Shown here: one piece after another, positions 26,816 through 35,808 of the stretch
How the letters are laid out: every line of letters begins with the position of its first letter
How positions within the stretch are numbered: the first letter of the stretch is position 1
Assembly: GCA_947470805.1 (NCBI GenBank)
Contig: CANIVU010000006.1
Location: 1 to 64,000, forward strand
Length of the DNA: 64,000 bases
Direction of reading: 5' to 3'
Origin: Acidobacteriota bacterium
GTDB lineage: Bacteria > Acidobacteriota > Terriglobia > Bryobacterales > Bryobacteraceae
Translations under genes and position numbers: made by a program
Notes under the pieces: model-generated
The model's database searches: none
Told to the model about the DNA's origin: nothing
The model's input: the letters and a program-made list of their open reading frames with translations, nothing else

Positions 26816-28018
26816 ATGTCCACATTCATGATTCGACTGTTCCTCCTCATCAGTGCGGTGGCGATTGCGGCTGAGCCGCGGATAACCTGGAAGTTTGACG
26901 GCGGGAGCCTGGGGCGGGTGGAACGGGTGGCGGCCGACCACTGGCGGGCGCATTTGGCGGGGGAGTCCGATCAGGACGGGCGGAACCGGCAGGCGAATTG
27001 GTATTCGTTCCAGGTGGACGGGGCGGCGGTGGGAAAGCCGTTGACGATTGACCTGGTGAGCTTGCCGGGCGAGTACAACTACAAGCCGAACCGAGGGGCG
27101 GTGACGGCGGATACGCCGCCCGTGATCAGTTTCGATAACAAGACGTGGGCGCATGTGGAGACATTTGCTTACGACGCGGGGGAGCCGCGAATGCGGTTGA
27201 CGATTACGCCGACGGCGGCGCGGTTCTGGATTGCTCATGTGCCTCCGTATACGAACGTCCATTTGAAGGCGTTGCGGGAGTGGGCGGGGGGGCGGTTGAC
27301 GGAGGAGGTTGTTGGGAAAACGGCGGACGGGCGGCCGATTCCGCTGTGGACCATTGGAACGGGGGAGAAGGTGGCCTGGTTGTTTTTCCGGCAGCATAGC
27401 TGGGAGGCGGGGAGTTCGTGGGTGGGGGAGGGACTCGTTCGGCATTTGTTATCGCCTGAGGGGGCGGGGTTGCGGGCGGCGGTGACGTGGAAAATCTTTC
27501 CGATGTGCGACCCGGATGGTGTTTATCGTGGCGGAGTTCGGTTCAATAAGTTCGGGTATGACTTGAACCGGAATTGGGATGTGAACGGAGTGGCGAAGAT
27601 GCCGGAGATTACGGCGCAACGGGGGGCCGTGCGGAAGTGGCTGGAGGGGGGACGGAAGATTGATGTGTTGTTCAGTTTGCACAATACGGAGACTTCCGAG
27701 TATTTGGAGGGTACGCCGGAGAATGGGGGCGGCGGACGGCACCGGGAGTTGGCGGAAAGGCTGTTTGGTTTGTTGGAGAAAGAGACTTCGTTTGCGCCGA
27801 CGCGGCCGTTGTTTTACTCCGAGACTTCGACGACGGCGGGGATGGCGGGACGGATGACTGTTAGCCAAGGACTGTACCGGGATTTCGGGTTGGCGACCTT
27901 TATTATGGAGCAGCGGATTTCGGTGCAGCCTAAATATGGACGGAAGCCGTTAGTGGCGGACCGGTTGCGGTTCGGGAGGGAGTTGGCGGAGGTTTTCGCG
28001 AAGGCGTTGGGGCGGTAA
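26816..28018 (+). CDS. Secreted M14 carboxypeptidase of the cytosolic-carboxypeptidase-like type
   Basis: A 400-residue protein; ATG at 26816 or 26828 both give a signal peptide (IRLFLLISAVAIAAE). Residues 20-145 form the N-terminal beta-sandwich that precedes the catalytic domain in CCP/Nna1-like M14 enzymes (NWYSFQVDG ... WIAHVPPYTNVHLKAL). The catalytic domain has FRQHSWEAGSSW (zinc His194, Glu197), FPMCDPDGVYRGGVRFNKFG, DLNRNWDVN, and LHNTETSEY with the third zinc His. Such enzymes remove C-terminal residues from peptides. Export differs from the eukaryotic cytosolic members. Confidence 0.87.
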   Translation: MSTFMIRLFLLISAVAIAAEPRITWKFDGGSLGRVERVAADHWRAHLAGESDQDGRNRQANWYSFQVDGAAVGKPLTIDLVSLPGEYNYKPNRGAVTADTPPVISFDNKTWAHVETFAYDAGEPRMRLTITPTAARFWIAHVPPYTNVHLKALREWAGGRLTEEVVGKTADGRPIPLWTIGTGEKVAWLFFRQHSWEAGSSWVGEGLVRHLLSPEGAGLRAAVTWKIFPMCDPDGVYRGGVRFNKFGYDLNRNWDVNGVAKMPEITAQRGAVRKWLEGGRKIDVLFSLHNTETSEYLEGTPENGGGGRHRELAERLFGLLEKETSFAPTRPLFYSETSTTAGMAGRMTVSQGLYRDFGLATFIMEQRISVQPKYGRKPLVADRLRFGRELAEVFAKALGR

Positions 28019-28057
28019 CTTCCTGGCAGTGGTGGTCGCCGTACCTGCTACACTGCC

Positions 28058-29359
28058 ATGATTATGCGCGCACTACTACTACTGGTTATCCCTGGATTAT
28101 TTGCGGCGACGGACCCGGCGGCCTGGCCGCGTTGGCGGGGGCCGAATGAGAACGGAGTTGCCAAGGGGTCGGCACCGGTAGAGTGGTCCGATACCAAGAA
28201 TATCGTTTGGAAGGCGAATATTCCGGGGCGCGGGCATAGTTCGCCGGTGTTGTGGGGGGATCTGGTCTTCTTAACGACGGCGATTCCGGCTAAGCCGGTG
28301 GCGGAAGCCACGGCGGGCGGTGGCGGTGGCCGGGGACCGGGTGGCGGGTTTGCGGCCGGGGTGGAACATAAGTTTGTTGTGATGGCGTTGGACCGGAAGA
28401 CGGGGAAGACCGTTTGGGAGAAGACGCTTTTGACGGCGACGCCTCACGAGGGGTATCACTTCCGGTATGGGAGCTTTGCGTCGAACTCGCCGATTACGGA
28501 CGGGAAGATGGTGTATGCGTTCTTCGGGTCGCGCGGAATTTATGCGTTGGACCTGAAGGGGAATGTGGTTTGGGAGAAGACGTTTGGGAAGATGCGGATG
28601 CGGTTGGCGTTCGGTGAGGGCGTGCCGACGGTGCTGGACGGCGACCGGTTGTTGCTGAATTTCGATCAGGAAGACGGCAGCTATTTGACGGTGTTGGACA
28701 AGACGACGGGGAAAGAGATTTGGAAAGTGGAGCGGCCGGAGGCCAGTTCATGGTCGCCGCCTTCGGTGGTGACGGTGGGCGGGCGGAAGCAGATCATTGT
28801 TGCCGCTTCGGCCAAGGTGCGGGCGTATGATTATCAGACCGGGAAGGTGATTTGGGAGTGCGCGGGGTTGGGGTCGAATGTGATTCCGGCGCCGGTGTTC
28901 CATAACAATACGGTGATTGTGATGAGCGGGCACCGGGAGCCGAACCGGATGGCGATCAAGTTGGGGCGGGATGGGGATTTGACGGGGACCGATGCGGTTG
29001 TTTGGTCGAACACCAAGGGCAATTCCTATACGCCGTCGCCGGTTTTGCATGAAGGAAAGCTATACTTCGTGACGGATAACGGGATTTTGAGCGCGATTAA
29101 CGCTTCGACCGGGGACCTTTATTACCAGGAACGGTTGCCGGGGACGTATTCGTTGAAGGCTTCGCTGGTGGCGGCGAATGGGAACTTGTACGTCTCGACG
29201 GAGCAGGGGGACGTGCTGGTGGTGAAGATGGGCGAGAAGTTTGAAGTGGTCGCTACCAATAAGATGACGGACGAATTCTTCATTGCCTCGCCGGCGATTG
29301 CCGATGGGGAGATGTATCTGCGTGGGAAGAATACGTTGTACCTGATCCGGCAGAAGTAG
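28058..29359 (+). CDS. Secreted PQQ-like (BamB-type) beta-propeller protein
   Basis: A 433-residue protein with a signal peptide (MRALLLLVIPGLFAATDPAA) followed by the usual WPRWRGPNENGVAKGSAPVE and WSDTKNIVWKANIPGRGHSS. These are hallmarks of the single-domain PQQ-like propellers abundant in acidobacteria and planctomycetes. Repeats include VMALDRKTGKTVWEK, YALDLKGNVVWEKTFGK, YLTVLDKTTGKEIWKVERPE and VRAYDYQTGKVIWECAGLG. There is no heme motif, and PQQ binding is not assured, so it may be a scaffold rather than an enzyme. It converges on the matrixin gene with palindrome copy 2 between the two stops. Confidence 0.88.
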   Translation: MIMRALLLLVIPGLFAATDPAAWPRWRGPNENGVAKGSAPVEWSDTKNIVWKANIPGRGHSSPVLWGDLVFLTTAIPAKPVAEATAGGGGGRGPGGGFAAGVEHKFVVMALDRKTGKTVWEKTLLTATPHEGYHFRYGSFASNSPITDGKMVYAFFGSRGIYALDLKGNVVWEKTFGKMRMRLAFGEGVPTVLDGDRLLLNFDQEDGSYLTVLDKTTGKEIWKVERPEASSWSPPSVVTVGGRKQIIVAASAKVRAYDYQTGKVIWECAGLGSNVIPAPVFHNNTVIVMSGHREPNRMAIKLGRDGDLTGTDAVVWSNTKGNSYTPSPVLHEGKLYFVTDNGILSAINASTGDLYYQERLPGTYSLKASLVAANGNLYVSTEQGDVLVVKMGEKFEVVATNKMTDEFFIASPAIADGEMYLRGKNTLYLIRQK

Positions 29360-29370
29360 GTTTGGCATCG

Positions 29371-29405
29371 GACAAATCCTGGGTGACAGTCACCCAGGAT
29401 TTGTC
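29371..29405. repeat. Palindromic intergenic element, copy 2 (perfect)
   Basis: GACAAATCCTGGGTGAC-A-GTCACCCAGGATTTGTC is a perfect 35-bp palindrome identical to the core of copy 1. It occupies the 49-bp gap between two convergent genes, 12 bp after the propeller stop and 4 bp from the end of the metalloprotease gene. This position fits a bidirectional transcript-end hairpin. Confidence 0.9.
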
Positions 29406-29408
29406 TGG

Positions 29409-31904
29409 TTAGAAGGGGCGGACGGGGAGGGTGAAGGGCGCGATGTTGGTGCCTTCCACCGTGACCAGGACCGGTTGGTTGCCTTGGGCGACCAGGGTCT
29501 GGATGGTGAACTGGAGCTGCAGGAAGCTGCCGGAAGGGTTCACCGTCAGCGGACGGTGTTCGATACCGCCGATGTTGAGTGTGATTTTGGGTTGCGAACC
29601 GCTCGGGGCGAGATTTTCCGGGAGGCCGGTGATGAGCATGTTCATCAGTTCGCCGTAGCGGGCCGGACGCTCAGCGGTGATCTGGACGCCGAAGCCGGCG
29701 GTGACGGAAGAGATAATCGCCTGCTGCTGCACCACGGGAATGGCGATCGGCAGGGCCGACTCCGCTCCGGATTGCAGCTTCAGGACAGCCACACCTGGGG
29801 CGAGGCCGGTGGGAACGGAGAAGGTGACCAGAGATCCATCCACTCCGAGGACCTGGGCGGGGCGATCATTGACCGTTAGTTGCAAGGGCGACAGGCCGGT
29901 GATCGCCAAACCGTTGACTTGAACAGTGGCGGAGTTTCCGGCAATCAGGCCGCCACTGACGGTGGCCGGGACCGAGATCCAACCGGACTTGGCGGCCGTG
30001 ACCTGTAAGGCACCACTTTGGGTTGAGAGGCGCAGGCCATTCAATACGCTGAAGTTGTACGAATTCCCAGCGGCGCCGGGGGCGACCCAGATGTTGGCGA
30101 GGGCGCGATTGGGCGAGGGGAACCAGACGCGGCGGATGTCGATGTCCGGGGTGCCGAAGCCGATGGAGGTGATATCGTCGGCGAAGTTGGCGCCGGTGAT
30201 TTCAACAACTGACTCGGTGCCGGCTGGGAGGGTGGCGGTGGCGAGCGTTGTGGGCGGCAGTTCGTTGGAAAGATTGGTGAAATTGACTGCCGGCTGCATG
30301 AAGAGGCTGCTCTGCCCGTCGGAGCCGAAAGCAACCGCGTGCATGACGGCACCGGAGGCGGCGGGCGGCGGGATGACTGTCAGGCGACCGGAGTTTTCAT
30401 CGTAGCCGCGGACGGTGGCGAAGGCGCCATCGAAGGCGATGCGGGTGGAAGAGTTCAAGGCGGTGCCGGCGACGAGCAGATCGTTCCCATCGCCACGGGT
30501 GATTGCTTCGATCTGCGGGGCGGCACGCTCGACCACACGGAGGCCGTAGGGCAGGATATAAAGGTCGTTATTGCGGGTGAAGATCAGGTGGATCGGGGCT
30601 TCACTGACAAACTGGCCGAACTGGAACTCTGCCTGGAGATAGTAGTCCGGGGAGGGGGCGTAGGGGCGAATGCCGCCGTTGGAGACGGAAACGGCACCGC
30701 TGATGGAGCTGATTTGCAGGCCGGACACCGGTTGGGCACCCTGGACGAGACCGTTGCCGGTCATCACCACCAGGTTGCGGGCGCCGGCGGTGTAGACGTG
30801 AGCGGGTTTGACGGCACGCTGGCCGGGGAAGCTGTAGGTCTGAACCGAGTGAATGGAGGTGGGGGCATTGCGGCGGTTGACGGCAAAGTTGACGCCATCC
30901 ACGTTATTGCCGGCGGTAATGGCGATGGCGGCGAACGGGACGCGGCTGGCGGGGTAGAAAACCGTATCGAACTGCTGGCCACCGGCGAGCGGACGGTTGG
31001 CGTTATCCACAGGGAGTACGACGTTGCCCGGGGTGGCTTCGCCCTGGAGGGCGGGCGGGAGCGGATGGGCGTAGAGGAAATACTGACCGGGGGCCAGACC
31101 ATCGATGCGGAAGGTTCCGTCCGGGTGGGTAAGAGTGCCGATGGCGGCGCCGCCGGGGGCGACGGCGACCACACTGGCGAGCCCCATACCGGCGCCGGCG
31201 GCGGTAACGCGGCCGGTGACAGAACCGAGACCGTCGCGGAAGGAACGGGAGGGGTAAAGCAGCGAGAGGCCGACGACGTCATCGGGAAGAATGGGGCGGA
31301 TCTTGGTGGTGGCCCGGGTGATTTCGGTGGCCATGGCGCCAGAGACGAAGGAATGTTGCAGGCCGAGTGCGTGACCGAACTCGTGAACGGCGGTGAGGAA
31401 ATACTGTTCGCTCCAGGAGGGGCGGGAGGCGATGTCCTTCGAGAGGACGACCACCGAACGCTGAATGGGGATCAGGGCGCCGGCTGTGGTGTTAATGACG
31501 TCGTTGCGAACGGTGGGCCCGCCGTAGCCGTTGACGCCCGGGGGGAGATCTTCGAAAACCACGTCGATGGACGGGGTGGCGGCATTCTGGTTAGCACCCT
31601 GCTGGGTGACTCCGCCGAAACGGATGCGGAGGTCAGAGGTTTCGACATCATTCCAGACCTTGGCGGCGGAGCGAATTTGGCTGACGAGGAGCGCGAAGTT
31701 GTCAGTATCGGCGTATTTGGTGGGGCCGGAATCGGCAATGTGGAAGGTGACGGTGCTGTTGGGGAGAGAGGAAAGGTCGAACTTCTCGGGGATGGCGTTG
31801 AAGGGCCCGAGCGCGGAATTGTAATGGACGAAGTGATAGTAGCCGAAGGAAACCGAACTCAGGAGCAGCGAAACGGAGGCGAGTTTGGTGAGGAGGCGAG
31901 TCAC
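29409..31904 (-). CDS. Secreted matrixin-like zinc metalloprotease with beta-rich C-terminal domains
   Basis: An 831-residue protein with a GTG start that shares one base with the upstream stop. It has a signal peptide (KLASVSLLLSSVSFGYYH). The protease domain at residues 40-215 ends in the metzincin site TAVHEFGHALGLQH (His174, Glu175, His178, His184) with a following SGAMATE in the Met-turn position. A carboxypeptidase-regulatory-like domain follows (GSVTGRVTAAGAGM ... GTFRIDGLAPGQYFLYAHP), and then several IPT/TIGR03437-like beta domains up to the C-terminus. It is likely a secreted or surface endopeptidase. It forms an operon with the small secreted protein at 31904-32437. Confidence 0.88.
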   Translation of the reverse strand: MTRLLTKLASVSLLLSSVSFGYYHFVHYNSALGPFNAIPEKFDLSSLPNSTVTFHIADSGPTKYADTDNFALLVSQIRSAAKVWNDVETSDLRIRFGGVTQQGANQNAATPSIDVVFEDLPPGVNGYGGPTVRNDVINTTAGALIPIQRSVVVLSKDIASRPSWSEQYFLTAVHEFGHALGLQHSFVSGAMATEITRATTKIRPILPDDVVGLSLLYPSRSFRDGLGSVTGRVTAAGAGMGLASVVAVAPGGAAIGTLTHPDGTFRIDGLAPGQYFLYAHPLPPALQGEATPGNVVLPVDNANRPLAGGQQFDTVFYPASRVPFAAIAITAGNNVDGVNFAVNRRNAPTSIHSVQTYSFPGQRAVKPAHVYTAGARNLVVMTGNGLVQGAQPVSGLQISSISGAVSVSNGGIRPYAPSPDYYLQAEFQFGQFVSEAPIHLIFTRNNDLYILPYGLRVVERAAPQIEAITRGDGNDLLVAGTALNSSTRIAFDGAFATVRGYDENSGRLTVIPPPAASGAVMHAVAFGSDGQSSLFMQPAVNFTNLSNELPPTTLATATLPAGTESVVEITGANFADDITSIGFGTPDIDIRRVWFPSPNRALANIWVAPGAAGNSYNFSVLNGLRLSTQSGALQVTAAKSGWISVPATVSGGLIAGNSATVQVNGLAITGLSPLQLTVNDRPAQVLGVDGSLVTFSVPTGLAPGVAVLKLQSGAESALPIAIPVVQQQAIISSVTAGFGVQITAERPARYGELMNMLITGLPENLAPSGSQPKITLNIGGIEHRPLTVNPSGSFLQLQFTIQTLVAQGNQPVLVTVEGTNIAPFTLPVRPF

Positions 31905-32437
31905 TACTGTACCGCTCCTTGGCCTTGGCTTCTTACCCGGGAGGAGAATTCCTGGGAGGTGAAGCGCATTCCGGTATCGGAAGCGGGTCGACCGGTTTTT
32001 GCGTCGATGAGGCCTTCCTGGATGGCCCCACGGGTGAAGATGGTTTGGCCGGCGGCGTCCTTAGAGACTTGGAAGATCCCCTGGGAGAGGCCGATGATGT
32101 GGGTCAGGCCGGTCTTCGAAGTCCAGAGGAAGAGAACCAGATCGGTATCGGTCGGGAACGTGGGGACGCCGGAGAAGGTCTGCTGGCTGCGGCCGATGGT
32201 ACCGCCGGGGAGGACCACATCTATGGTTTTGGCCGCTGCTCCCTTGTACTGCTCGCTCACCTGCACTTTGTAATGCGAGTAGTAGATGGCGCCGTGCTGT
32301 TGGACGTTGGAAAGCGCAATCCGGCCGCGGACGATCTGGGTGGATTTGGCCACCATTTCGTCGAAGGTGAGCTTTTCGAGCGTCGTCGCCGAAAGGGTGG
32401 ACGCCAAAGCCGCGAGGATTGTCATCAACAGTCGCAT
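31904..32437 (-). CDS. Secreted protein of unknown function, operon partner of metalloprotease
   Basis: A 177-residue protein with a signal peptide (MRLLMTILAALASTLSATTL). The remaining sequence is beta-rich: EMVAKSTQIVRGRIALSNVQ, IYYSHYKVQVSEQYKGAAAK, IDVVLPGGTIGRSQQTFSGV and DTDLVLFLWTSKTG. It resembles small secreted acidobacterial proteins that accompany matrixin-like proteases, but I know no function. Its stop TAG and the protease GTG overlap by one base, so the two are translationally coupled. An inhibitor or chaperone of the protease would fit. Confidence 0.7.
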   Translation of the reverse strand: MRLLMTILAALASTLSATTLEKLTFDEMVAKSTQIVRGRIALSNVQQHGAIYYSHYKVQVSEQYKGAAAKTIDVVLPGGTIGRSQQTFSGVPTFPTDTDLVLFLWTSKTGLTHIIGLSQGIFQVSKDAAGQTIFTRGAIQEGLIDAKTGRPASDTGMRFTSQEFSSRVRSQGQGAVQ

Positions 32438-32588
32438 GACAAGAAAAATGAGTGCAAGCCGAATGCCAGAGTGACGGTCTTTATTTTCTTAGAGTTACGC
32501 GTTTGGTGCCGGACAGGGGCGTGTTGGAGTGACACACACGGTGGGACACGTTGGCCGAGAACATTTACGAGGGGGAATGTTTCCCCAA

Positions 32589-34439
32589 CTATTGTACGAC
32601 GAAGATCGGGATTTTTACGCCATGTCGAACGTGCTCAATGGTTTGTCCATACACGATGTCACCCAGTCGGCCATGCCCGTGGGCGGCCATTACGATGAGA
32701 TCCGGCTTTTCGGCTTTGGCAAAGCGGATGATTTCGTCGGGAGGGGAGTTCGAGTGACGGATGAAGTACTCGCAGTTAACTGATTGTTTTTTTAAACGAG
32801 TAGATATCTCCGTAAAGTACTCGGATCCGCCGGCGACTTCCGCCGTGGAGCTATCCTGGCCGTAGATCTGACTGGTGACGCCTTCTTCGACGTGCAGGAG
32901 GAGAATGCGGGCGCCGGATTGGCGCGCGAGGGCGGCGGCATGGCGGACGGCGAGTTTGTCGGAACCGGAGTGGTCCAAGGGTACAAGGATGGTTTTGTAC
33001 TCCGGGAGGATGGTGTCGTCCGCAATCAACTCCGGAATCGGCATGGCGGAGATGCTGGGTTGCACGAGGGGGCCGAAGAGGAGGTAGGCAAGAAGGAGGG
33101 CAAGCGCAACGCCGGGAATGACCATGAAATAAACGTTCGTTCCGCTCGATAGAATACTTTCAAATGTATTCTTTACGAGCCAACCATTCAAGAAGAGGAT
33201 TATGGCGGCGACGAGGACGGCGAGCGCCGTTACCCAGGGGCGGTTGGCAAATTCACCCATTCGCTGTTTGTCTCCGGTGAGGCGGATGAGAGGGATGATG
33301 GCAAAGGGGAGTTGGAGGCTGAGGACGACCTGGCTGAGGATGAGGAGCTTGTATACTTCCTTATCACCGGAGGTATAGATAACGGCGACGGCGGGAATCA
33401 GGGCGAGTCCGCGGGTGACCAAGCGGCGCAACCACGGATTCAAGCGAAGGTTTAGGAAACCTTCCATAACAATTTGACCAGAAAGGGTTCCGGTTAATGT
33501 AGATGCCTGTCCGGAGAGCAGTAACGAGATTGCGAAGAGGCCACTGGCGAAGGCGGTGCCGAGGAGGGGGCTGAGCATCTGGTGCGCCTGTTGGATTTCC
33601 GTGACGGCGACTCCACGGTGGTAGAAGACGGCGGCGGCGAGGATGAGAATGGCAGCGTTCACCAATAGTGCAGCGTTCAATGCAAAAACAGAGTCTATCA
33701 GGTTGAAATGACACGCCTTCTTCTTCTCGTCTGGACTGGCCCCGAACTGGCGAGTTTGGACGAGAGAGGAGTGCAGATAGAGATTGTGCGGCATGACCGT
33801 TGCGCCGAGTATGCCGATGGCGATGTAGAGGCTTTCCCCGTTGATGGACGGGATGAGGCCGCTGGCAACCTGGCTCCACTGCGGTTTAGCGAGGAAGAGT
33901 TCAACGGCGAAACAGATGCCGATGCCGGCGACGAGCGCTCTGACAATCCACTCGAATTTCTGCACGCCAAGCTTTAGTAAATAGAGGATGAAGAATGAAT
34001 CAACCGCCGTGAGCAGGACAGCCCAGAGGAGAGGAATGCCAAACAGTAAGTTGAGCGCGATGGCGGCGCCGAGGACTTCGGCAAGATCTGTTGCGGCGAT
34101 GGCGATTTCGCAAAGTACCCACAGTGCGAGGGTGATGGGTTTGGGGTAGGCCTCGCGACAGGCTTGCGCGAGATCGCGCCGGGTAACGATGCCGAGGCGT
34201 GCGCTCAAGGTTTGGAGCAGAATGGCCATGGCGTTGGAGACGACCAGGACCCACAAAAGTTGATAGCCAAAGCGGGAACCGCCTTCGAGGTCGGTGGCCC
34301 AATTACCGGGGTCCATATAGCCAATGGAGACGAGATAGGCGGGGCCAGCGAAGGCGGCAAGTCTCTTCCACGCACCGGGAGCGGAAGTTGAAACGCTCGA
34401 ATTGAGTTCAGAGAGGGAGCGGGAATTGGAGTGAAGCAT
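32589..34439 (-). CDS. mntH: Nramp-family divalent metal transporter fused to a universal stress protein domain
   Basis: A 616-residue fusion. Residues 25-455 form an Nramp H+/divalent-metal symporter with the metal-site motifs SIGYMDPGNWATDLEGG (TM1) and GATVMPHNLYLHSSLVQTR (TM6), about 11 membrane segments in total. Residues 478-616 are a UspA domain: YKTILVPLDHSGSDKLAVRH at its start and AAHGHGRLGDIVYGQTIEHV as the nucleotide-binding end. It should import Mn2+ or Fe2+, with the cytoplasmic Usp part possibly sensing ATP or stress. Ordinary MntH is about 410-430 residues, so the C-terminal domain is an added module. No metal-regulator box was confidently identified upstream. Confidence 0.9.
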   Translation of the reverse strand: MLHSNSRSLSELNSSVSTSAPGAWKRLAAFAGPAYLVSIGYMDPGNWATDLEGGSRFGYQLLWVLVVSNAMAILLQTLSARLGIVTRRDLAQACREAYPKPITLALWVLCEIAIAATDLAEVLGAAIALNLLFGIPLLWAVLLTAVDSFFILYLLKLGVQKFEWIVRALVAGIGICFAVELFLAKPQWSQVASGLIPSINGESLYIAIGILGATVMPHNLYLHSSLVQTRQFGASPDEKKKACHFNLIDSVFALNAALLVNAAILILAAAVFYHRGVAVTEIQQAHQMLSPLLGTAFASGLFAISLLLSGQASTLTGTLSGQIVMEGFLNLRLNPWLRRLVTRGLALIPAVAVIYTSGDKEVYKLLILSQVVLSLQLPFAIIPLIRLTGDKQRMGEFANRPWVTALAVLVAAIILFLNGWLVKNTFESILSSGTNVYFMVIPGVALALLLAYLLFGPLVQPSISAMPIPELIADDTILPEYKTILVPLDHSGSDKLAVRHAAALARQSGARILLLHVEEGVTSQIYGQDSSTAEVAGGSEYFTEISTRLKKQSVNCEYFIRHSNSPPDEIIRFAKAEKPDLIVMAAHGHGRLGDIVYGQTIEHVRHGVKIPIFVVQ

Positions 34440-34543
34440 GGTTTCACCCAGGACTTAACCGTAGTTTACCATGGAGGGCAACTCGTTTGTAAAGAACAGT
34501 TGCGGGGAACGTAGCGGCGGAGTTTTCGGCGTACTTCCGGGTC

Positions 34544-34797
34544 ATGAAACCGGCATCGAGCCTGTTTGCGCTCCTCGTGCTCCTCTCCCTGTTTGGCGGG
34601 GAGTGGTCCGGATTCCGCGGACCGAATGGCGCCGGAGTGGGGGAGGCGCCAGGGATACCGGGCGCGGGAAGAACCAGGAGTGGCAGACGTCGGTTCGGTT
34701 CGGCCCGTATTCTACCGTGGTGATGGGTGGTCGGTTTTTTCTGACGGCGAGCGAGGGCGGGCAGTTGTTGAAATGGGATTTTGATGTAAAGACGGTG
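34544..34797 (+). pseudogene. Truncated, frameshifted PQQ-like propeller gene fragment
   Basis: The ATG at 34544 opens with a signal peptide (MKPASSLFALLVLLSLFGGE) followed by WSGFRGPNGAGVGEAPGIPG, the typical start of an acidobacterial PQQ-like propeller. The reading then continues only in another frame as WQTSVRFGPYSTVVMGGRFF and LTASEGGQLLKWDFDVKT, which is the next conserved segment of the same family. So there is a frameshift at about 34660-34680. The homology ends near 34797, where the convergent histidine kinase gene ends. About 85 of some 400 residues remain. It is a dead relic. Confidence 0.75.
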
Positions 34798-34803
34798 ACG
34801 GGT

Positions 34804-35808
34804 TTATTGCGGATGGAAGACGGATTGGGTGAGGACGCGTTCGAGTTGGTTGATGTCGATGGGTTTGGTGAGGTAATCGTCCATGCCGGCGTCGAGGCAC
34901 TTGTTGCGGTCTTCGGCCAGGGCCTGGGCGGTGAGTGCGACGATGCGGGTGCGGCGACTGGATGAGGTGCGCTCCAGGGTGCGGATTTCGCGGGTGGCGG
35001 CGTAACCGTCGATGTCAGGCATTTGGCAATCCATCAGGATGAGATCCCATTGGGCCTCTTTAAAGACCGCGACGGCTTCGGCTCCGTTGAGGGCCGGGGT
35101 GACGGTGTGGCCGAGTTTTTGGAGCAGACGGGTGGCGACGAGGAGATTGACGGGGTTGTCTTCGGCCAGGAGGACACGGAGATGGGTGGGGGGCGCGGGA
35201 TCCGGGTCTGGGATGGCGTTGGTGGGGGCGATGGCGGCGGACTGGGGCGGGACAAAGGGGATGCGGAACCAGAAGCGGCTTCCCTCCCCTGCTTTGGATT
35301 CCATGCCGATTTCGCCTCCCATCAGATGAACCAGGCGTTTGCTGATGGCGAGGCCGAGTCCAGTGCCTTCGAAGGAGCGGGCGGAGCCGGAATCGACTTG
35401 GGTGAAGGGTTTGAAGAGATGGGATTGGACGTCATCGGGGATGCCGATGCCGGTGTCGGTGACGCTGAAGAGGAGCGATGGACCGGGGGCGAGTTCGAGG
35501 GTCAGGGAAACGGAGCCGGTGGCGGTGAACTTGACGGCGTTACCGGTGAGGTTGAGAAGGACCTGGCGGAGGCGGAGGGAATCGCCGCGGCTGAGCGGGG
35601 GGACTGCGGGGGAGACGGCAACGGAGAGGGCGATGGATTTGCCGCGGGCGGCGGGAAGAACGAGGGCGGCGACGCCGTGGAGGACATCGGCGGGGACGTA
35701 ATCGGTGGGGGTGAGGCGGAGATGGAAGTGATCGAGCTTGGAGAGGTCGAGGATGTCGTTGATGATGGCGAGGAGGGACTGGCTGCTTTGGGTGATGGTG
35801 TCGAGCAT
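34804..35808 (-). CDS. Hybrid histidine kinase, C-terminal half (ATPase and receiver) after a frameshift
   Basis: A 334-residue downstream piece of a kinase whose N-terminal half is in another frame at 35540-36892. It begins within the dimerisation helix ([28 protein letters not shown]). It then has a HATPase domain: N-box [19 protein letters not shown]1 [11 protein letters not shown] and G2 [21 protein letters not shown] receiver domain follows, [20 protein letters not shown] with phospho-acceptor Asp in [14 protein letters not shown] and Lys in DDYLTKPID. Joined to the upstream half through one base change in a homopolymer, it restores a 695-residue kinase. Confidence 0.85.
   Translation of the reverse strand: MLDTITQSSQSLLAIINDILDLSKLDHFHLRLTPTDYVPADVLHGVAALVLPAARGKSIALSVAVSPAVPPLSRGDSLRLRQVLLNLTGNAVKFTATGSVSLTLELAPGPSLLFSVTDTGIGIPDDVQSHLFKPFTQVDSGSARSFEGTGLGLAISKRLVHLMGGEIGMESKAGEGSRFWFRIPFVPPQSAAIAPTNAIPDPDPAPPTHLRVLLAEDNPVNLLVATRLLQKLGHTVTPALNGAEAVAVFKEAQWDLILMDCQMPDIDGYAATREIRTLERTSSSRRTRIVALTAQALAEDRNKCLDAGMDDYLTKPIDINQLERVLTQSVFHPQ

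Noticed and set aside
30339-32273. 644-residue plus-strand open frame
   Set aside because: It is antisense to the metalloprotease operon, which has clear catalytic motifs. The frame is Gly/Val/Ala-rich with no domain and no signal, a shadow of high-GC coding DNA.
34440-34500. Possible MntR/DtxR operator upstream of the Nramp gene
   Set aside because: The stretch contains loosely symmetric GGTAAAC/GGTTAAG bases but no convincing match to a known metal-regulator box.
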